A DNA stretch of 64,000 bases from Drechslerella dactyloides (GCA_020064725.1 JAGTWJ010000011.1:558001-622000), one strand, 5' to 3'; positions 9,795 through 21,245 are shown, counted from the stretch's first letter. The notes: a model not told the origin generated them from the sequence alone. A program made the numbers and translations.

Positions 9795-11406
9795 TTTTTG
9801 CTTATTTACATGCTTCACCAGGGCCAAGCCACCCTTTGCCCCAGGACACCGGGCAATTAGAGTATATAGCTGCTATAAAGTCTAGCCTGCTAATAATATT
9901 ATCTATAGTATCTTCTTTATATTCATTGCCCCTATATAGCTTGATAACCAGCTAAATGTGACATACAATATGTACTATCCATAGCCTAATGCATACAATT
10001 GGTAGCTAGCATCATTTAATAAGCTATACTTTCTCTATATTTTCCCTTTTGGTTGGTGTTTTATGCCTGGATATCCTGTATTTTAGGTAGTACCAAACTG
10101 GCTCTATTATGTTAAAATTAGGAGAGTTATTAGGCTATAATAACTTGCTAATAATATATAGATTATAAATAGTTTCTTAGGTATAGTGGTTGTAACAAGG
10201 CACTTTATTTTTCTGGATAATATAGTTCCTCCTATACTTGGCTTTACAGTCTTTTATAAAAGGGATTAGTTTTAGAATTATAATCTTTGTCTGGTATCTA
10301 TATCAATTAATACCTTTGTTAATACTATACTCCAGAACTTTATGTATCTTGTTAAAAGTCTATTGTGGCTTCTTACTAGGCTTGTTTCTGAGCCCTATAC
10401 ACCTTATAGTAGTGAGTAACTTTCACTTCTTTCTGGTTTTTAGTTCTGCTGCTAAATTCATAGTAGTTATTATCTTCTTAATTGTTTTTTTTTGTTTTTT
10501 AGTCTTTAACTCCTATATATAGCATAGGTCTATAGCATCCTAGGTATAGTAGCCCTAGAATATAAACTTATTAACCTTGTACTAGCATGTAGAGACTATA
10601 TTAGAATAGTAGTACTCATAAGATTGCTTTCATAGTTTATAGCTGCTATACTTCTGCCCAAGCACTACACTTATTTTATTACTCCAGATAACCTGTTTCT
10701 AGTCCTCTAATATCCAGCCTTTGTGCCTAAGGACAAAGTCCAACCTGGCCTAGCATATAGCAGGTGTAAAGCCAAGCTTATATATAGGTTTTAACTTCTT
10801 GAATTTATTGCACCTAAGTATTGTGCTGACTATTTGGTAACTTAGCTTGATAGTATCTGTAAGAGAACATATATTCACACTGCACCCTAACCTATCCTTT
10901 GTGACAATACTAATAACCTTCTGTTTTTTGGCTTAGGTGACCTTTTTTGGCCTACCAGCTCTCTGCTTATCAACAACATACTCCATAGTCAGGGACATAT
11001 AATCCTAGGGATTATAGCCACAGTCTTTAGCCTTATACAGCAGCTTAGCAACTATACTCCTAGAAATCCTAAATCTTGCAGCTATATTAGCCTACTTGCC
11101 GCCAGCACCTAGTAAGGTAAATATCTGGATATATTAATATAATATTAAATAGTAATTGCTGATAGTATCTTCAGCCTGAGGAAGCATATTATATATATGT
11201 ATATAGGATAATAATAGCTATAGATATTGATAAAAAAGAAGAGGAATAAGTCTGCTAGTATCTGCTAGCAATTGGAGAAGCTGACATTACTATTAGTATT
11301 ATAATTGCTTTTATACATACACCGGGCATGGCCCCGGGCCCCACACACGAAATAATGAGCAGTTTCACCAAAATTAATGTAGCGTTACTTATTTGACAAG
11401 CCTTCG
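9763..11406 (-). mobile_element. decayed Tc1/mariner-family DNA transposon, about 1.64 kb
   Basis: The element is bounded by perfect terminal inverted repeats and a TA duplication. Its interior is AT-rich and nearly free of CG dinucleotides, unlike the GC-rich flanks, while 50-100 bp inside each end stay GC-richer. The minus strand carries a Tc1-type transposase reading with many stops. The pattern (TAG and TAA in place of CAG, CAA and TGG codons, Asp to Asn, Glu to Lys) is what C-to-T transitions on both strands give, as in repeat-induced point mutation. It sits in the divergent spacer between the Ser/Pro/Ala-rich gene and the peroxidase gene, 185 bp from the start of the former and about 780 bp from the latter. 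It cannot make its own transposase; it could be moved only by an enzyme supplied from elsewhere. Confidence 0.9.
9860..11130 (-). pseudogene. transposase remnant, Tc1 type (DD34E)
   Basis: Reading the minus strand by hand gives fragments of a fungal Tc1-like DDE transposase broken by many in-frame stops. Recognisable blocks: QRAGRPKK near the N-terminal end, VIWSNKISVVLGQ at about 10650-10700, NWYRYQTKIIILKLIPF at about 10270-10320, and NSPNFNIIEPVW at about 10090-10125. The usual catalytic triad would lie at codons 10678-10680 (now Asn), 10207-10209 (now Asn) and 10102-10104 (Glu kept). The last two are 34 residues apart and in one frame, as in the DD34E family. A tryptophan just before NNSP is now a stop. 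All these changes are G:C to A:T transitions. The enzyme is certainly dead. Confidence 0.85.
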
Positions 11407-11408
11407 TA
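11375..11408 (-). repeat. right terminal inverted repeat with TA target site
   Basis: Exact 34-bp reverse complement of 9761-9794, ending CCTTCGTA. No mismatch is visible although the interior is heavily mutated. Beyond the 34 bp the two ends stay only loosely similar. Confidence 0.95.
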
Positions 11409-12187
11409 GATAATTGATGAAACGCGGGCGGCAGGCTGTGTCAAAGATAATTTACAAAGAAGCAGGTTTGAGGCTAATCCCTTGCTTTCGAAGAAGAAAC
11501 CCTGAGCGGACTATTCTCGACTCTGGCAAAGATGCCCGTTGGCTGATGTCATGCGGGCCTCCCTGCTCGGCTCCCTCTTCCGGCCCGCACCGCCACCGCC
11601 ACTTCCTCTCTTCTGTATTCCGTTCAGGGTTCTGTTCTGTGGCCGGGACGCTAGTTCTGCGAATGGATGGAGTATGTCAACGGATGCATGTCAATGGGAT
11701 GCGGATGGATGTGGACGAGTGGAGGGATGGATTCAGCCGAGGTGTCCGCCAAAGCGCCCGTCCGCATAAAACCACCCGCCGAATGAAATACCATTCTAGA
11801 ACGTCAGCGATAAAAAAAAAATGCCCGGATCTCGCTCGGCCCGGGTGGCTACTCGATTCTATACCGTGATTCCCCGACGACGGCATACGTAAGCGCTGGT
11901 GCATGTAGATGTATCGTCTTCTCGGTGTGCGACGTCTGCGCAGCAGCTTCAGAAGCACATGCCAGATTATGTAACCCGCATTCGTAGGATTCTGCGGCAT
12001 TCCGTCGGGCCCGCCGCGTTACACTCACCCTCGTAACCTCCTGTCGAGATATATAAAGCTCCATCCCGTCCGTCTCTTCTCATCCCATCTCATCGCACCA
12101 TTCCAGCTAGCTCTCCGCAATAAGACCAGTTCCATCCAATCATTCGTATACACCGTCAAGATACTCGCCACACGCCGCATCCTCAAG
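11409..12187 (+). promoter_or_regulatory. upstream region of the peroxidase gene, TATA box at 12050
   Basis: No gene is supported between the transposon and the peroxidase start. TATATAAA lies at 12050-12057, about 130 bp before the ATG at 12188, and is followed by a CT-rich stretch with tctcatccca repeats typical of fungal transcription start regions. A chance frame at 11414-11869 has no family features. Confidence 0.45.
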
Positions 12188-12866
12188 ATGGCCTCCGCGA
12201 CCGAGCTCGGCTTCTACTCCTACAAGCCCCTCGACAAGAAGGGCGACCCCTTCGACCTCGCCGACCTCAAGGGCAAGGTCGTCCTCGTCGTCAACGTTGC
12301 TTCCGTACGTTCCTCCCCTCTACATACATAACTGTACATATACATTGTTCAATCGAGTGGGTGGCTAATGGGTGGGATAGAAATGCGGGTTGACGCCCCA
12401 GTACGAGGGCCTCGAAAAGCTCTACGACCAGTACAAAGACCGCGGCCTCGTCGTCCTCGGCTTCCCCTGCAACCAGTTCATGGGCCAGGCCCCCGGCACC
12501 GCCGAGGAGGAAGTCTCCTTCTGCACCCTCACCTACGGCGTCAAGTTCCCCGTCCTCGGCAAAATCGACGTCAACGGCAAGAACGCCCACCCGCTCTACG
12601 AGTACCTCAAGAAGGAGAAGGCCGGCATCTTTGGCATCGGCAGAATGTACGATCCCCTATATTCACTCCTCGTACCTAGTGATTCGCGCTGACAGATTGG
12701 GTAATGTAGAAAGTGGAACTTTGAAAAGTTCTTGGTCGGCCGCGACGGCTCCGTCGCCCACCGCTGGGCCCCCACCACCGACCCCAAGTCCCTCGCCCCC
12801 ACCATCGAGGAAGAGCTCAGCAAGCCGGACCCCTACACCCCCAAGGACACCACCGAAGCCGCCTGA
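12188..12866 (+). CDS. glutathione-peroxidase-like thiol peroxidase (Gpx3/Hyr1 type)
   Basis: Reduces hydrogen and lipid peroxides, in yeast also acting as a peroxide sensor for Yap1; fungal members draw on thioredoxin rather than glutathione. Three exons (12188-12304, 12381-12646, 12710-12866) join in phase to 179 aa. The peroxidatic Cys is in ASKCGLTPQY (Cys41), followed by LGFPCNQFMGQ (Cys69) and EEEVSFCTL (Cys87). The spacing 41-69-87 equals that of yeast Gpx3 (36-64-82), so Cys87 is the likely resolving residue. The conserved KWNFEKFLV is split by intron 2 and restored by the join. There is no signal peptide, so it is probably cytosolic. The family is certain; which of the yeast paralogues it matches is not. 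Confidence 0.95.
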
Positions 12867-13118
12867 CTCTCTTCCCATCGCATCTCCAGCTCTTTGTAAT
12901 CTATGATACTCCATCTCTGCGATAGCGTTTGTTGAAATGTTTGATGCCATCGATTGTATAATGTCTTGTATGAGTATCGTTTCGATATCGTAATTCCTAA
13001 TGAGAACCCCTCAAAAAGACAAAAAATATAGCCCTGCAACGCCAGGCTCCATACATGTGTGTATATATGTTCAACATCGGAAATATACCCCCACTCGTCA
13101 ATACGGCGAATGTATGCA

Positions 13119-15358
13119 TCAGCTCATCCCGATCTTGCGCGAAATCTTCTTCACCAGCGCCCGCTTCATAAACTGCTCCCGCGCCAGCGCCCGCGTATGC
13201 TACACTCTGTCAGTCAATCACAGTCATATACTGCACTCTAGAAGTAGAGGTAAGTACCTTCAGGAATATGTCGAGGGTGATGCGCTCCTTGTCCAGCGCC
13301 TTGCCCAGCACGTAGATCGTGTCCTCGATCGCCATGTCGTCCGTCACGAGCTCGTACAGCTGGTTGTGCACCACCGTCGGCGCCACCACCACCCCGTCGA
13401 TGTTCGGCGCCTCCCGGTCCCGCACCTCCCGTATCAGCTCGTCCGCCATCCCCATCCGCTCACCGAGTATCCGCGCGTCCTTCTCGCACACCTCTTGTAT
13501 CCGCAACAGCTCCAGCCGCTCCCGCTCCATCCACGTCTCCGTCTTCGCCATCGCTTCCGCCTGCGACGCCGTCCGCTCCAGCGACGCCTGGGTCTTCACC
13601 GCGCCCGCCTCCGCCCGCTGCTGCAGCAGCTTCGCAATCTCGTTGATCAGCCGGTCCTTTTCCGGGTTCGGCGGCAGAGGCGGCGGTACTGCCGCCGGTG
13701 TCGCCGCCGCAGAACTCGCCGGGATCATCCCCGCGTCGTCCGCATCCAGCAGGTTGAACCGCGGCTTCGGCACCGGCTTCGGAGGGGCCGTTTGCGACGG
13801 CGGCGCTGTTGGGGGTGGAGGCGGCGGCTTCGACGATTGAGGTACTAATGGCGCGATTCCTGCTGCCGTAGGTACTCCCGGCCCGGGACTCGGGTAGCCG
13901 GCGAACGACATCGGCCGCGGGCTCGTCGACTGAGCTATCCCAAACCTGTTGATCGGGGCGTCGTACTGCCCGGACAGTCGGTGCGCGTGCTGCTGCTGCT
14001 GTATGCTACGCGCCGGCCAGGCATTCTGTGGCGGTCCCGGTGGTAACACTGCTGGCGGCGGCGGCGATGTTGATGCATGCGGATGACGAGGACCCGGCGA
14101 CCCGGAGAACCGTGGTGGGATCGCAGGTGCGCCTATCGTGGAATTCCTCATAGGCGACGGGATAGGAGGGACCGGTGGAGGCGCCGGCTGCTGCTGCTGC
14201 TGGTAAGCATTTGGAGCCGGCTGCGGCTTGGGCTCCTCGTGGGGAACCTTCTGAGGCAGCGCGGGCCGGTCCGGTGGGGCCTGCGCATTGCCAGGAGGGG
14301 AATGCGTCGGTGGAGATGCAATTGGCTGAGGTGCCCCTTGGGCCTGCGGCAGATACAGGTGCGGGGTCGTCGTATACGCGTACGTTGCAGGCGACGGGTG
14401 CTGCAGCTCGGCTTTCGGAGGAGGCGGCGGTGGAGGAGGAGGGGTGTCGGCGGACTGCTGCTGTGACGAGCCGCGGGGAGACGTGGTAGCTTGCGCGCGC
14501 GCGCGCTTGGCCTCGATCTCCTGCGGCAGCGGGGGCAGCGGGGGTGGTGTCGCTGGGCCGGCCTGCGGTGTCTGCTGGGCTGATGTCGGCGGAGGCTGCT
14601 GTTTCGAGTATAACGGGGGCTCCTTGCTGAAGACGTCCTTCAGCTGGCCGCACAGATCGATCAGAGACGATTTCTACCACCGGTGCATGTAATCAGCTCT
14701 CTCGCTCCGATACACGTAATAACATCTGTAGAACGCCCATACATCCGGGTTCTGCGACCAGTACGCCAGGTACGGGTGGTAGCACCGGCCGTTCGTGTCG
14801 ACGTGGTTCGTCGGCCGGATCCCCATGCTCTTGCCGGGCACCACCATCACCGTGGGCGGCGTCGCGGGGTACTGGTGCGGCACCCATACGTTCAGCGGAA
14901 TGTTGTACGTCGAGCCCCGGAAGGAGACCGGTATCGTGCCGTGCACGCACAGCAGCAAGTCGGACCTGCCGTCGTCGTATGCTGGGATTTGTTCAGTCGA
15001 GTGACGGAGCTGTCAGCAGGACCCGCGCAGCCAACTTTTTAAGCTTCCTTCCTTCCTTCCTTTCCGTCCGATGGGAGAGGGAAACGAGATAGGAGACGTA
15101 CTGTAGACGTCCGTCTTTGGCGCCAGGGAGCGGTAGTGGTGCAGGAGCGTGGCGACGTCCGAGTAAGTGCGGTTGACGTCGCGGTACTTCTGCGGCGGAG
15201 CGAGTCAGTGAGCGAGTGAGCTAGTTTCAGGCAGGAGGGGCACACGCGGCAGCTCTATCGCCCGTGATCGTATCGTGTCCATCTGAGGCAAACGGACGTA
15301 CCGGCGCGAGGACGGACGCCAGCCACCGGAGCAGCTCCGGCGCCAGGTCGGCAGACAT
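13119..15358 (-). CDS. VPS23: ESCRT-I subunit Vps23 (Tsg101 homologue)
   Basis: Binds ubiquitinated membrane cargo at endosomes and starts multivesicular body sorting. Five exons (15302-15358, 15102-15189, 14743-14981, 13258-14673, 13119-13199) join in phase to 626 aa. Residues 1-135 are the UEV ubiquitin-binding domain: YRDVNRTYSDVATLLHHY, LLCVHGTIPVSFRGSTYNIP, WVPHQYPATPP, CYHPYLAYWSQNPD, then KSSLIDLCGQL. A long Pro/Gln/Ala-rich linker follows (about 150-400). Then comes a helical stalk region with RLINEIAKLLQQRAEA and a run of charged heptads. The Steadiness Box ends the protein: YELVTDDMAIEDTIYVLGKA, IFLKHTRALAREQFMKRAL. The last exon codes only 26 residues. The linker is longer than in yeast, as is common in filamentous fungi. 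It is head to head with Rvs167. Confidence 0.94.
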
Positions 15359-16065
15359 TGCTGGGGAGACGTCGTGGTGATGACGGCGAGGGGTGGTGAT
15401 CGCGAGCGAAGGTGGGGAGGAGCGGGTTCGGAACAGTTGGCCGCGGGCTGAGGCTGAGTTCTGCGGCTGTCGTCACCGAACGGCCTGCCCAGCTGCCCAG
15501 CGCCAGCGGCTAAGCCCCCCCCGGCGGAGCCTCGAGAGGTTATATATCTCGATATGCTCCGTCGACAGGCTGCGTCTTCCTCCGATTGATCGCATCTGTC
15601 GCAGGATCGAGATTTGGATCTGGCCCGTTCTGCCTCGAAGCCGCTATTTAACTCGCTCACGAAGAGGACAGACAGTCCGCAGTCCGCCACGGCCACGTTC
15701 TGACGAAACCTTCTTCGGACGCCTGCAGCGGGAATACCCTCAGCCGGCCGCTAGCTATCGTGGGCATTGTCGCATCTCGATACACCCATCTCGATCCTGA
15801 TCTTGATCTTGACCTTGGCCGGAAGAATCAAGAGCACATCCCGCACCGCGTCTCGGACCGGGCCTCAGCCGACGGTGGCACTAAGCTACGGCCGTTTGTT
15901 GCGTCATCACACATCCTCGTTCGTTGGACCTCAGCTCAACTTCGGGTCTCTCTCTCTCTCTCTTTCTCTCTCGCCCTTCACCCTCTCTCCAACCCCATCG
16001 AGCGACTCCGTCCTGCCCTTCCCGCCCTTCGGTCTGAACATCGGCTGCATCCTCCACACAGACAC
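15359..16065. promoter_or_regulatory. divergent spacer between VPS23 and RVS167
   Basis: This 707-bp region holds both promoters. It contains CT dinucleotide runs at about 15945-15975 on the RVS167 side, probably within its 5' leader, and repeats of gatcttgatc type at about 15795-15820. No other gene is supported. Confidence 0.5.
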
Positions 16066-17814
16066 ATGAGCTGGAAAGGCTTCTCCAAAAGCGTCTCGCG
16101 GGTACGTGCTCCTCTCGCTCGCTCGCTCCCTCGTTCGGCCGGCTGGTTCCGAGGCCGCCCCGCATGTTTGTTGACCTCTCGACGCCCTTCATGCTGACCT
16201 TGCCGCATCGCAGGCGCCGCAAACCTTCAAAGCCAAGTTCAACATTGTAAGCAGCAGTTTTACCGTCCACCATCTTGTCAGAGACACCAACATTGACCGT
16301 CGAATCCGACTCGCAGGGCGACCACACAAAGGATCCGGTATACCTCGATGCCGAACGACGGTTCCAAGAGCTGGAAAGCGTACGTCCACACCATCTCCCC
16401 CTCCAAGGCTGGAACAATTCCGTCCGCGACACTCCCAGACCGCCATTAACACCCCGGCGATACCGTAGGAAACCAGAAAACTGCACGATGAGTCCAAAAA
16501 GTAGGCGTTGCGCGTCCCCGCTCGTTGAACCCGAGATATCCGAAGGCTGACAATCACAACCCCTGCGTCCAACCAGGTACTTCGATGCCATCAACTGTAA
16601 GCTGCCGCTACAAACCCCGCACGCATATCATATCATATGCCCGAGTGTCACCGGAGCCGCAATGCTGACGAGTCCGTCCCCGCAGCGATGCTGTCCCACC
16701 AGATCGAATTCAGCAAATCCATACAGGAAATCTACAAGCCGATATCCGGTCGCATGTCCGACCCGGACAGCGTTATAGCTGAAGGCAACCCGGAGGGCAT
16801 CCGCGCCTGCGAAGAGTACGAGGCAATCGTCCACGGCCTGCAGGAAACCCTGGCGCCCGAGCTCGAGATGATCGAAACACGAATCATCAAGCCCGCCGAC
16901 GAGCTGCTGGAGATTGTCAAAATCATCCAGAAGGTCCTGACGAAGCGGCAACACAAGCAGCTGGACTACGACAGGCACCGCCAGAGTCTCAAGAAGCTGC
17001 AGGAGAAGAAGGAGAAGACGCTGAAGGACGAGAAGAGCGTCTACAAGACCGAGGCCGAGCTCGAGCAGTCCACCGAGGAATTCAACTACTTCAACAACCT
17101 GCTGAAGGAAGAACTGCCCAAGCTGTTCAAGCTCGAGCGAGAGTTCATCCGGCCGCTCTTCCAGTCCTTCTACTACATGCAGCTCAACGTCTTCTACACC
17201 CTGCACGAGAAGATGCAGGCCATAAACATCGGCTACTTTGACCTGACGCTCGACGTCGAGGAGGCCTTCGCGAAGAAGCGCGGCGACATACAGGAGAGAG
17301 CCGAGCAGCTGACGATTATCCACTTCAAGACGAGCGGAGCCAGAGCATCCAACCTGAACTCCAGACACAACAAATACGGCAAGAAGGAGGAAGCCAGCAA
17401 GTACAAGAAGGCGAACGAAGCCGCCGCTGGTACGGAGACGCCGCCGCCGCCCTACTCATCCAACACGGCCGCTGGCGAGACCAGTCTGGGGATGTCGGCG
17501 ATAGCAAAGGCGAAGGGAAAGCCGCCCCCGCCGAAGCCCAAGCCGAAGGCATTCGCGGCAGCACCTACAGCCGCTGAAACAGCGACGGCGTTATACGACT
17601 ACGAAGCCCAGGCGGAAGGCGATCTGAGCTTCAGCGTCAACGACACCATCGAGATTATCCAGCGCACATCCAACGAGAACGAATGGTGGACCGGCAAGCT
17701 GCGAGGCAAGACCGGCCAATTCCCAGGTACGCACGCTCTCCAATCGCATCCGCATGCAGCGCCTGTCGCTCCAACTGACATTCGGAAACAGGCAATTACG
17801 TAAAACTAAACTAG
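16066..17814 (+). CDS. RVS167: BAR-SH3 endocytic protein Rvs167/Hob1
   Basis: Amphiphysin-type protein that bends membrane at the neck of endocytic pits and links to actin patches. Seven exons (16066-16101, 16214-16246, 16317-16379, 16469-16500, 16577-16596, 16686-17726, 17792-17814) join in phase to 415 aa. It opens MSWKGFSKSVSRAPQTFK, the lipid-binding helix 0 of the family, followed by DPVYLDAERRFQELE and a BAR domain to about residue 250 with long charged helices. A Pro-rich linker (TPPPPYSS, KPPPPKPKPK) leads to a C-terminal SH3 domain: ATALYDYEAQAEGDLSF, then NEWWTGKLRGKTGQFPGNYVKLN. The last intron splits the SH3 motif just before GNYV. Five small exons in the first 200 codons are unusual in number for this window, but every phase fits. 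Confidence 0.95.
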
Positions 17815-18396
17815 CTGGAGCCGTCGGTACATCAACCGCGACTGTCTGCGTCGGGTTACGATATTCGTTCTCCTTTCAGCTTTGAGCGTACAGCCGCGTA
17901 TTCGTTTCCCTTCTCCCTTCTGTTTAATTACCTTGTTCATTCGCTTGGCGAAAACGTCTCTTTTGTCCGTTACGAGGTGTATCCTGTCCAGTCGATTGCG
18001 TCTCGTTCGAAATACATGGAGTTGCTGGTTGACGGGTGTCTGCTGTTGGTCCTTGCTTGAATTATATTTGACGATATTTTTTTCTTAAATTTCAGAAGAA
18101 CATGTACATTCCTGTAGAAGCACAGCTGTGTCTCCGGGACTAGAATCTAACCCGTCTGGATCTCGAGAGATACCGCTATATTCAGTCTGGTAATATCACA
18201 GTCGGCGCTATCCGTAGAGGTGTCGGGCGTCGGCGTTGGCGGTGACGATGACACGCTAAGGCCGAGTGGCGATCGGCGATAGCTGACAAACGCACCGCAA
18301 CGGCTTCTTAAGTGTGGACGACGTGCATTTTTCTTCCCCAGAACACTGACGATTGCGGATTTCCACAAACACCACACGGTCGACAGCTCGGATACC
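17815..18396. other. intergenic between RVS167 and NFS1
   Basis: No gene is supported. This 582-bp stretch should hold the RVS167 3' region and the NFS1 promoter. No clear TATA box or other recognised site was seen. Confidence 0.5.
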
Positions 18397-20570
18397 ATGG
18401 CGTCGATACCATCCAGATCCGCTCGAAGGCTGTCCTCGACGGCATGGCCGCTGCTGGGGGCGCGGTCCCTCACGCCGCGCCAGTCGCTTCCCGCGATACA
18501 GCGCTGTCTGCATCTCGATCGGACAGCACGCCGCACCAATCCGCAGCAGCAGCATTCCCTGAATCACCACCAAGTACGGCCGGTGCTCTCCCGCTCCGGC
18601 GATGTCGCCTCGAAACGATCGTACGTCAAGGAAACCGCTCCGGTGGCGGCCGTTGAAGCCGCTGCAACGCTCGAGCAAGCTCTCGACCAGCGGGCCTCGA
18701 TTGGTCGGCCGCCGACGGAGCTGGCTATCGACCCCGCCATGATGAGTCCCGAGGCCGGTGCGTCCCCCTTCATTCATTGCGATCACTCAGTCCCTACTTT
18801 ACCCATCCAACACTCGCTAACGCGTATACGGACAGGCATCCTCAAGCAGGCGACGATAATGGAGACGGGCTCGCGCCCCATCTATCTCGACATGCAAGCG
18901 ACCACGCCGACGGACCCGCGCGTCGTCGATGCCATGCTGCCGTACATGACCGGTCAGTACGGCAACCCGCACTCGCGCACGCACGCCTACGGCTGGGAAA
19001 CGGACAAGGCGGTCGAAGCCGCCCGCGAGCACGTGGCCGCGTTAATCGGCGCGGACCCGAAGGAAGTCGTCTTCACCTCCGGCGCGACGGAGAGCAACAA
19101 CATGAGCGTGAAGGGCGTCGCGCGGTTCTACAAGAACAAGAAGCACCTCATCACAACGCAGACGGAGCACAAGTGCGTGCTGGACTCGTGCCGGCATCTC
19201 CAGGACGAAGGGTACGAGATCACGTATCTGCCCGTGCAGAACAACGGGCTGATCGACCTGAAGGATCTGGAGGCCGCGTTCAGGCCGGACACGGCGCTCG
19301 TGTCCGTGATGACGGTCAATAACGAGATCGGTGTGATCCAGCCCATGGAGGAGATTGGGAAGATGTGTCGGGCGCGCAAAGTGTTTTTCCACACGGACGC
19401 CGCGCAGGCGGTGGGCAAGATTCCTGTCGATGTGAACAAGTGGAGCGTGGACCTGATGAGCATCTCCGGGCACAAAATCTACGGGCCCAAGGGGATCGGA
19501 GCGTGCTATGTCAGGCGGAAGCCGAGGGTGCGGATCGATCCCTTGATCAGCGGCGGTGGGCAGGAGCGGGGTCTGAGGAGCGGAACGCTGCCGGCCCCGC
19601 TGGTGATTGGGCTTGGTGAAGCGTGCCGGATCGCGAAAGAGGAACTCGAGGTAAGAGATGCCCTTTTCCGGTTGCGTTACCGCGAATACGTCTTTTACTT
19701 GGGGGAGGGGTAAGTTTTTTTTTGATGTGGATTCACATGATGAAGATTGCGCACCATGTATCATGACCAAAAAAAGAAGTTTCAAATTGGATTGAGCTGC
19801 CTCGGGGATGCGCTTGACCACGTATTCTCCGAGGCTGGCCATGAGAAATATCGCAGGGGTACTGAGGATCCGAAAGAGTCGAACGATGGCAGGGAATGGC
19901 TTATCTGATGATGCGGGGAGGAATATTCATACGCTAACCGTGATTGGGGTCTCTATGGACAGTACGACCACGCATATGTCAGCCGGCTTTCGCAGAAGCT
20001 GAAGGACGGCCTGCTGGCGATGGAGCACACAACGCTGAACGGCGACACGGATCGGCACTACCCCGGCTGCGTCAACGTCTCGTTTGCGTACGTCGAGGGC
20101 GAGTCGTTGCTGATGGCGCTCAAGGACATCGCGCTGAGTTCGGGGTCGGCCTGCACGTCGGCAAGCCTGGAGCCTAGTTATGTGCTGCGGGCGCTTGGGA
20201 ACAGCGACGGTAAGTCGTGACGAGCTATATATACTCTGCACCGTCCGCTTCTTTTTTTATATATATATAAACGTGGGAAAGGGAGGGAGATGTTTATATA
20301 AATATAAAAAAGCGAAGCAAGGGCGAAATAGCCGAGATTGAGTGGCGTCCGAGTCCTACATGCGCATGCGATACTGACAGGTTGTTCACGGTAGACTCGG
20401 CGCATTCGAGCATTCGATTTGGGATTGGCCGCTTCACGACGGAGCGAGAGATCGATTATGTGCTGCAGGCGGTGAAGGACCGGGTGGGGTTCCTGCGGGA
20501 GCTGAGCCCGTTGTGGGAGCTCGTGCAGGAGGGGGTGGATCTGAACACGATTGAGTGGTCGCAGCATTGA
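18397..20570 (+). CDS. NFS1: mitochondrial cysteine desulfurase Nfs1
   Basis: PLP enzyme that takes sulfur from cysteine and hands it to the Isu scaffold for iron-sulfur cluster assembly, and also supplies sulfur for tRNA thiolation. Four exons (18397-18757, 18836-19650, 19963-20209, 20395-20570) join in phase to 532 aa. The first 110 residues are Arg/Ser-rich with almost no acid at the very start, as expected of a mitochondrial presequence. Core motifs: PIYLDMQATTPTDPRVVDAM, GNPHSRTHAYGW, FTSGATESNN, TEHKCVLDSC, HTDAAQAVGKIP, the PLP lysine in SISGHKIYGPKGIGA, and the catalytic cysteine loop SSGSACTSASLEPSYVLRALG. It ends with FTTEREIDYVL and a short tail NTIEWSQH. Intron 2 is 312 bp, much longer than usual here. 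It converges on TIM9. Confidence 0.97.
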
Positions 20571-21245
20571 GGTGTGGAGAGAGGGAGGGGTGGGGAATTG
20601 GAGGGCGGGCGGCTCTGACGTCGTGTCGCTTGCCCGTCCGCTTGCTCGCGCTGACTGTACAGTATGGACAGATTGGATATACAAGTGGACTTCATGCGTG
20701 CGTGTGGGCATTCACCCAACTTTTTTTCTTTCTTTAATTTGGTTGTGGTCTGGGCGTTCATTTCGCGTTTCCCGGTTATTCTCACGCATTGATTCGAACC
20801 GGATTAATCGCCTCTTTGCAACATTTTTCGAGGAGGGGGAACGAAGCATGGACGGACGCATGGATGGACACGGAGGACATTCATGTGTGTACGCTATTTA
20901 CATGGGTGGGCGGGGCAGCAGCAGTAGCAGCAGCAGAACTTAGGGTCTGCCTGATCAAGCTGCTGGGCCTTGGTTGGGATGGAAGGAAGGAAGGGAAGGA
21001 AGGGATGGAAGAATGCACATGCAGGTGGACCTGTACTTTGTACATAACTACTTCTTATATACATACATACATGCATACATTCCAATCAATGCGGATCAGC
21101 GAGGTGCATACATGCGCATGTGTAGTGATTATAAGCACTGGCGCTGGTGCAGCTGTGTGGGAAGGTTTCTAGAATGGCAGTATCGTACAGAGCGGCGTGG
21201 ATTGGCGCGTGGGTGGGTGGGCGAGGACAGGTCGAATTAGGCATA
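20571..21245. other. intergenic between convergent NFS1 and TIM9
   Basis: No gene is supported. It holds an imperfect GGAA-type tetranucleotide run at about 20981-21004, an AGC run at about 20918-20935, and atac/tgcat repeats at about 21058-21080. Confidence 0.5.

Noticed and set aside
10238..10522. Hydrophobic 94-codon plus-strand frame inside the transposon
   Set aside because: It is the complement of the decayed transposase in T-rich mutated DNA; its apparent membrane character comes from base composition.
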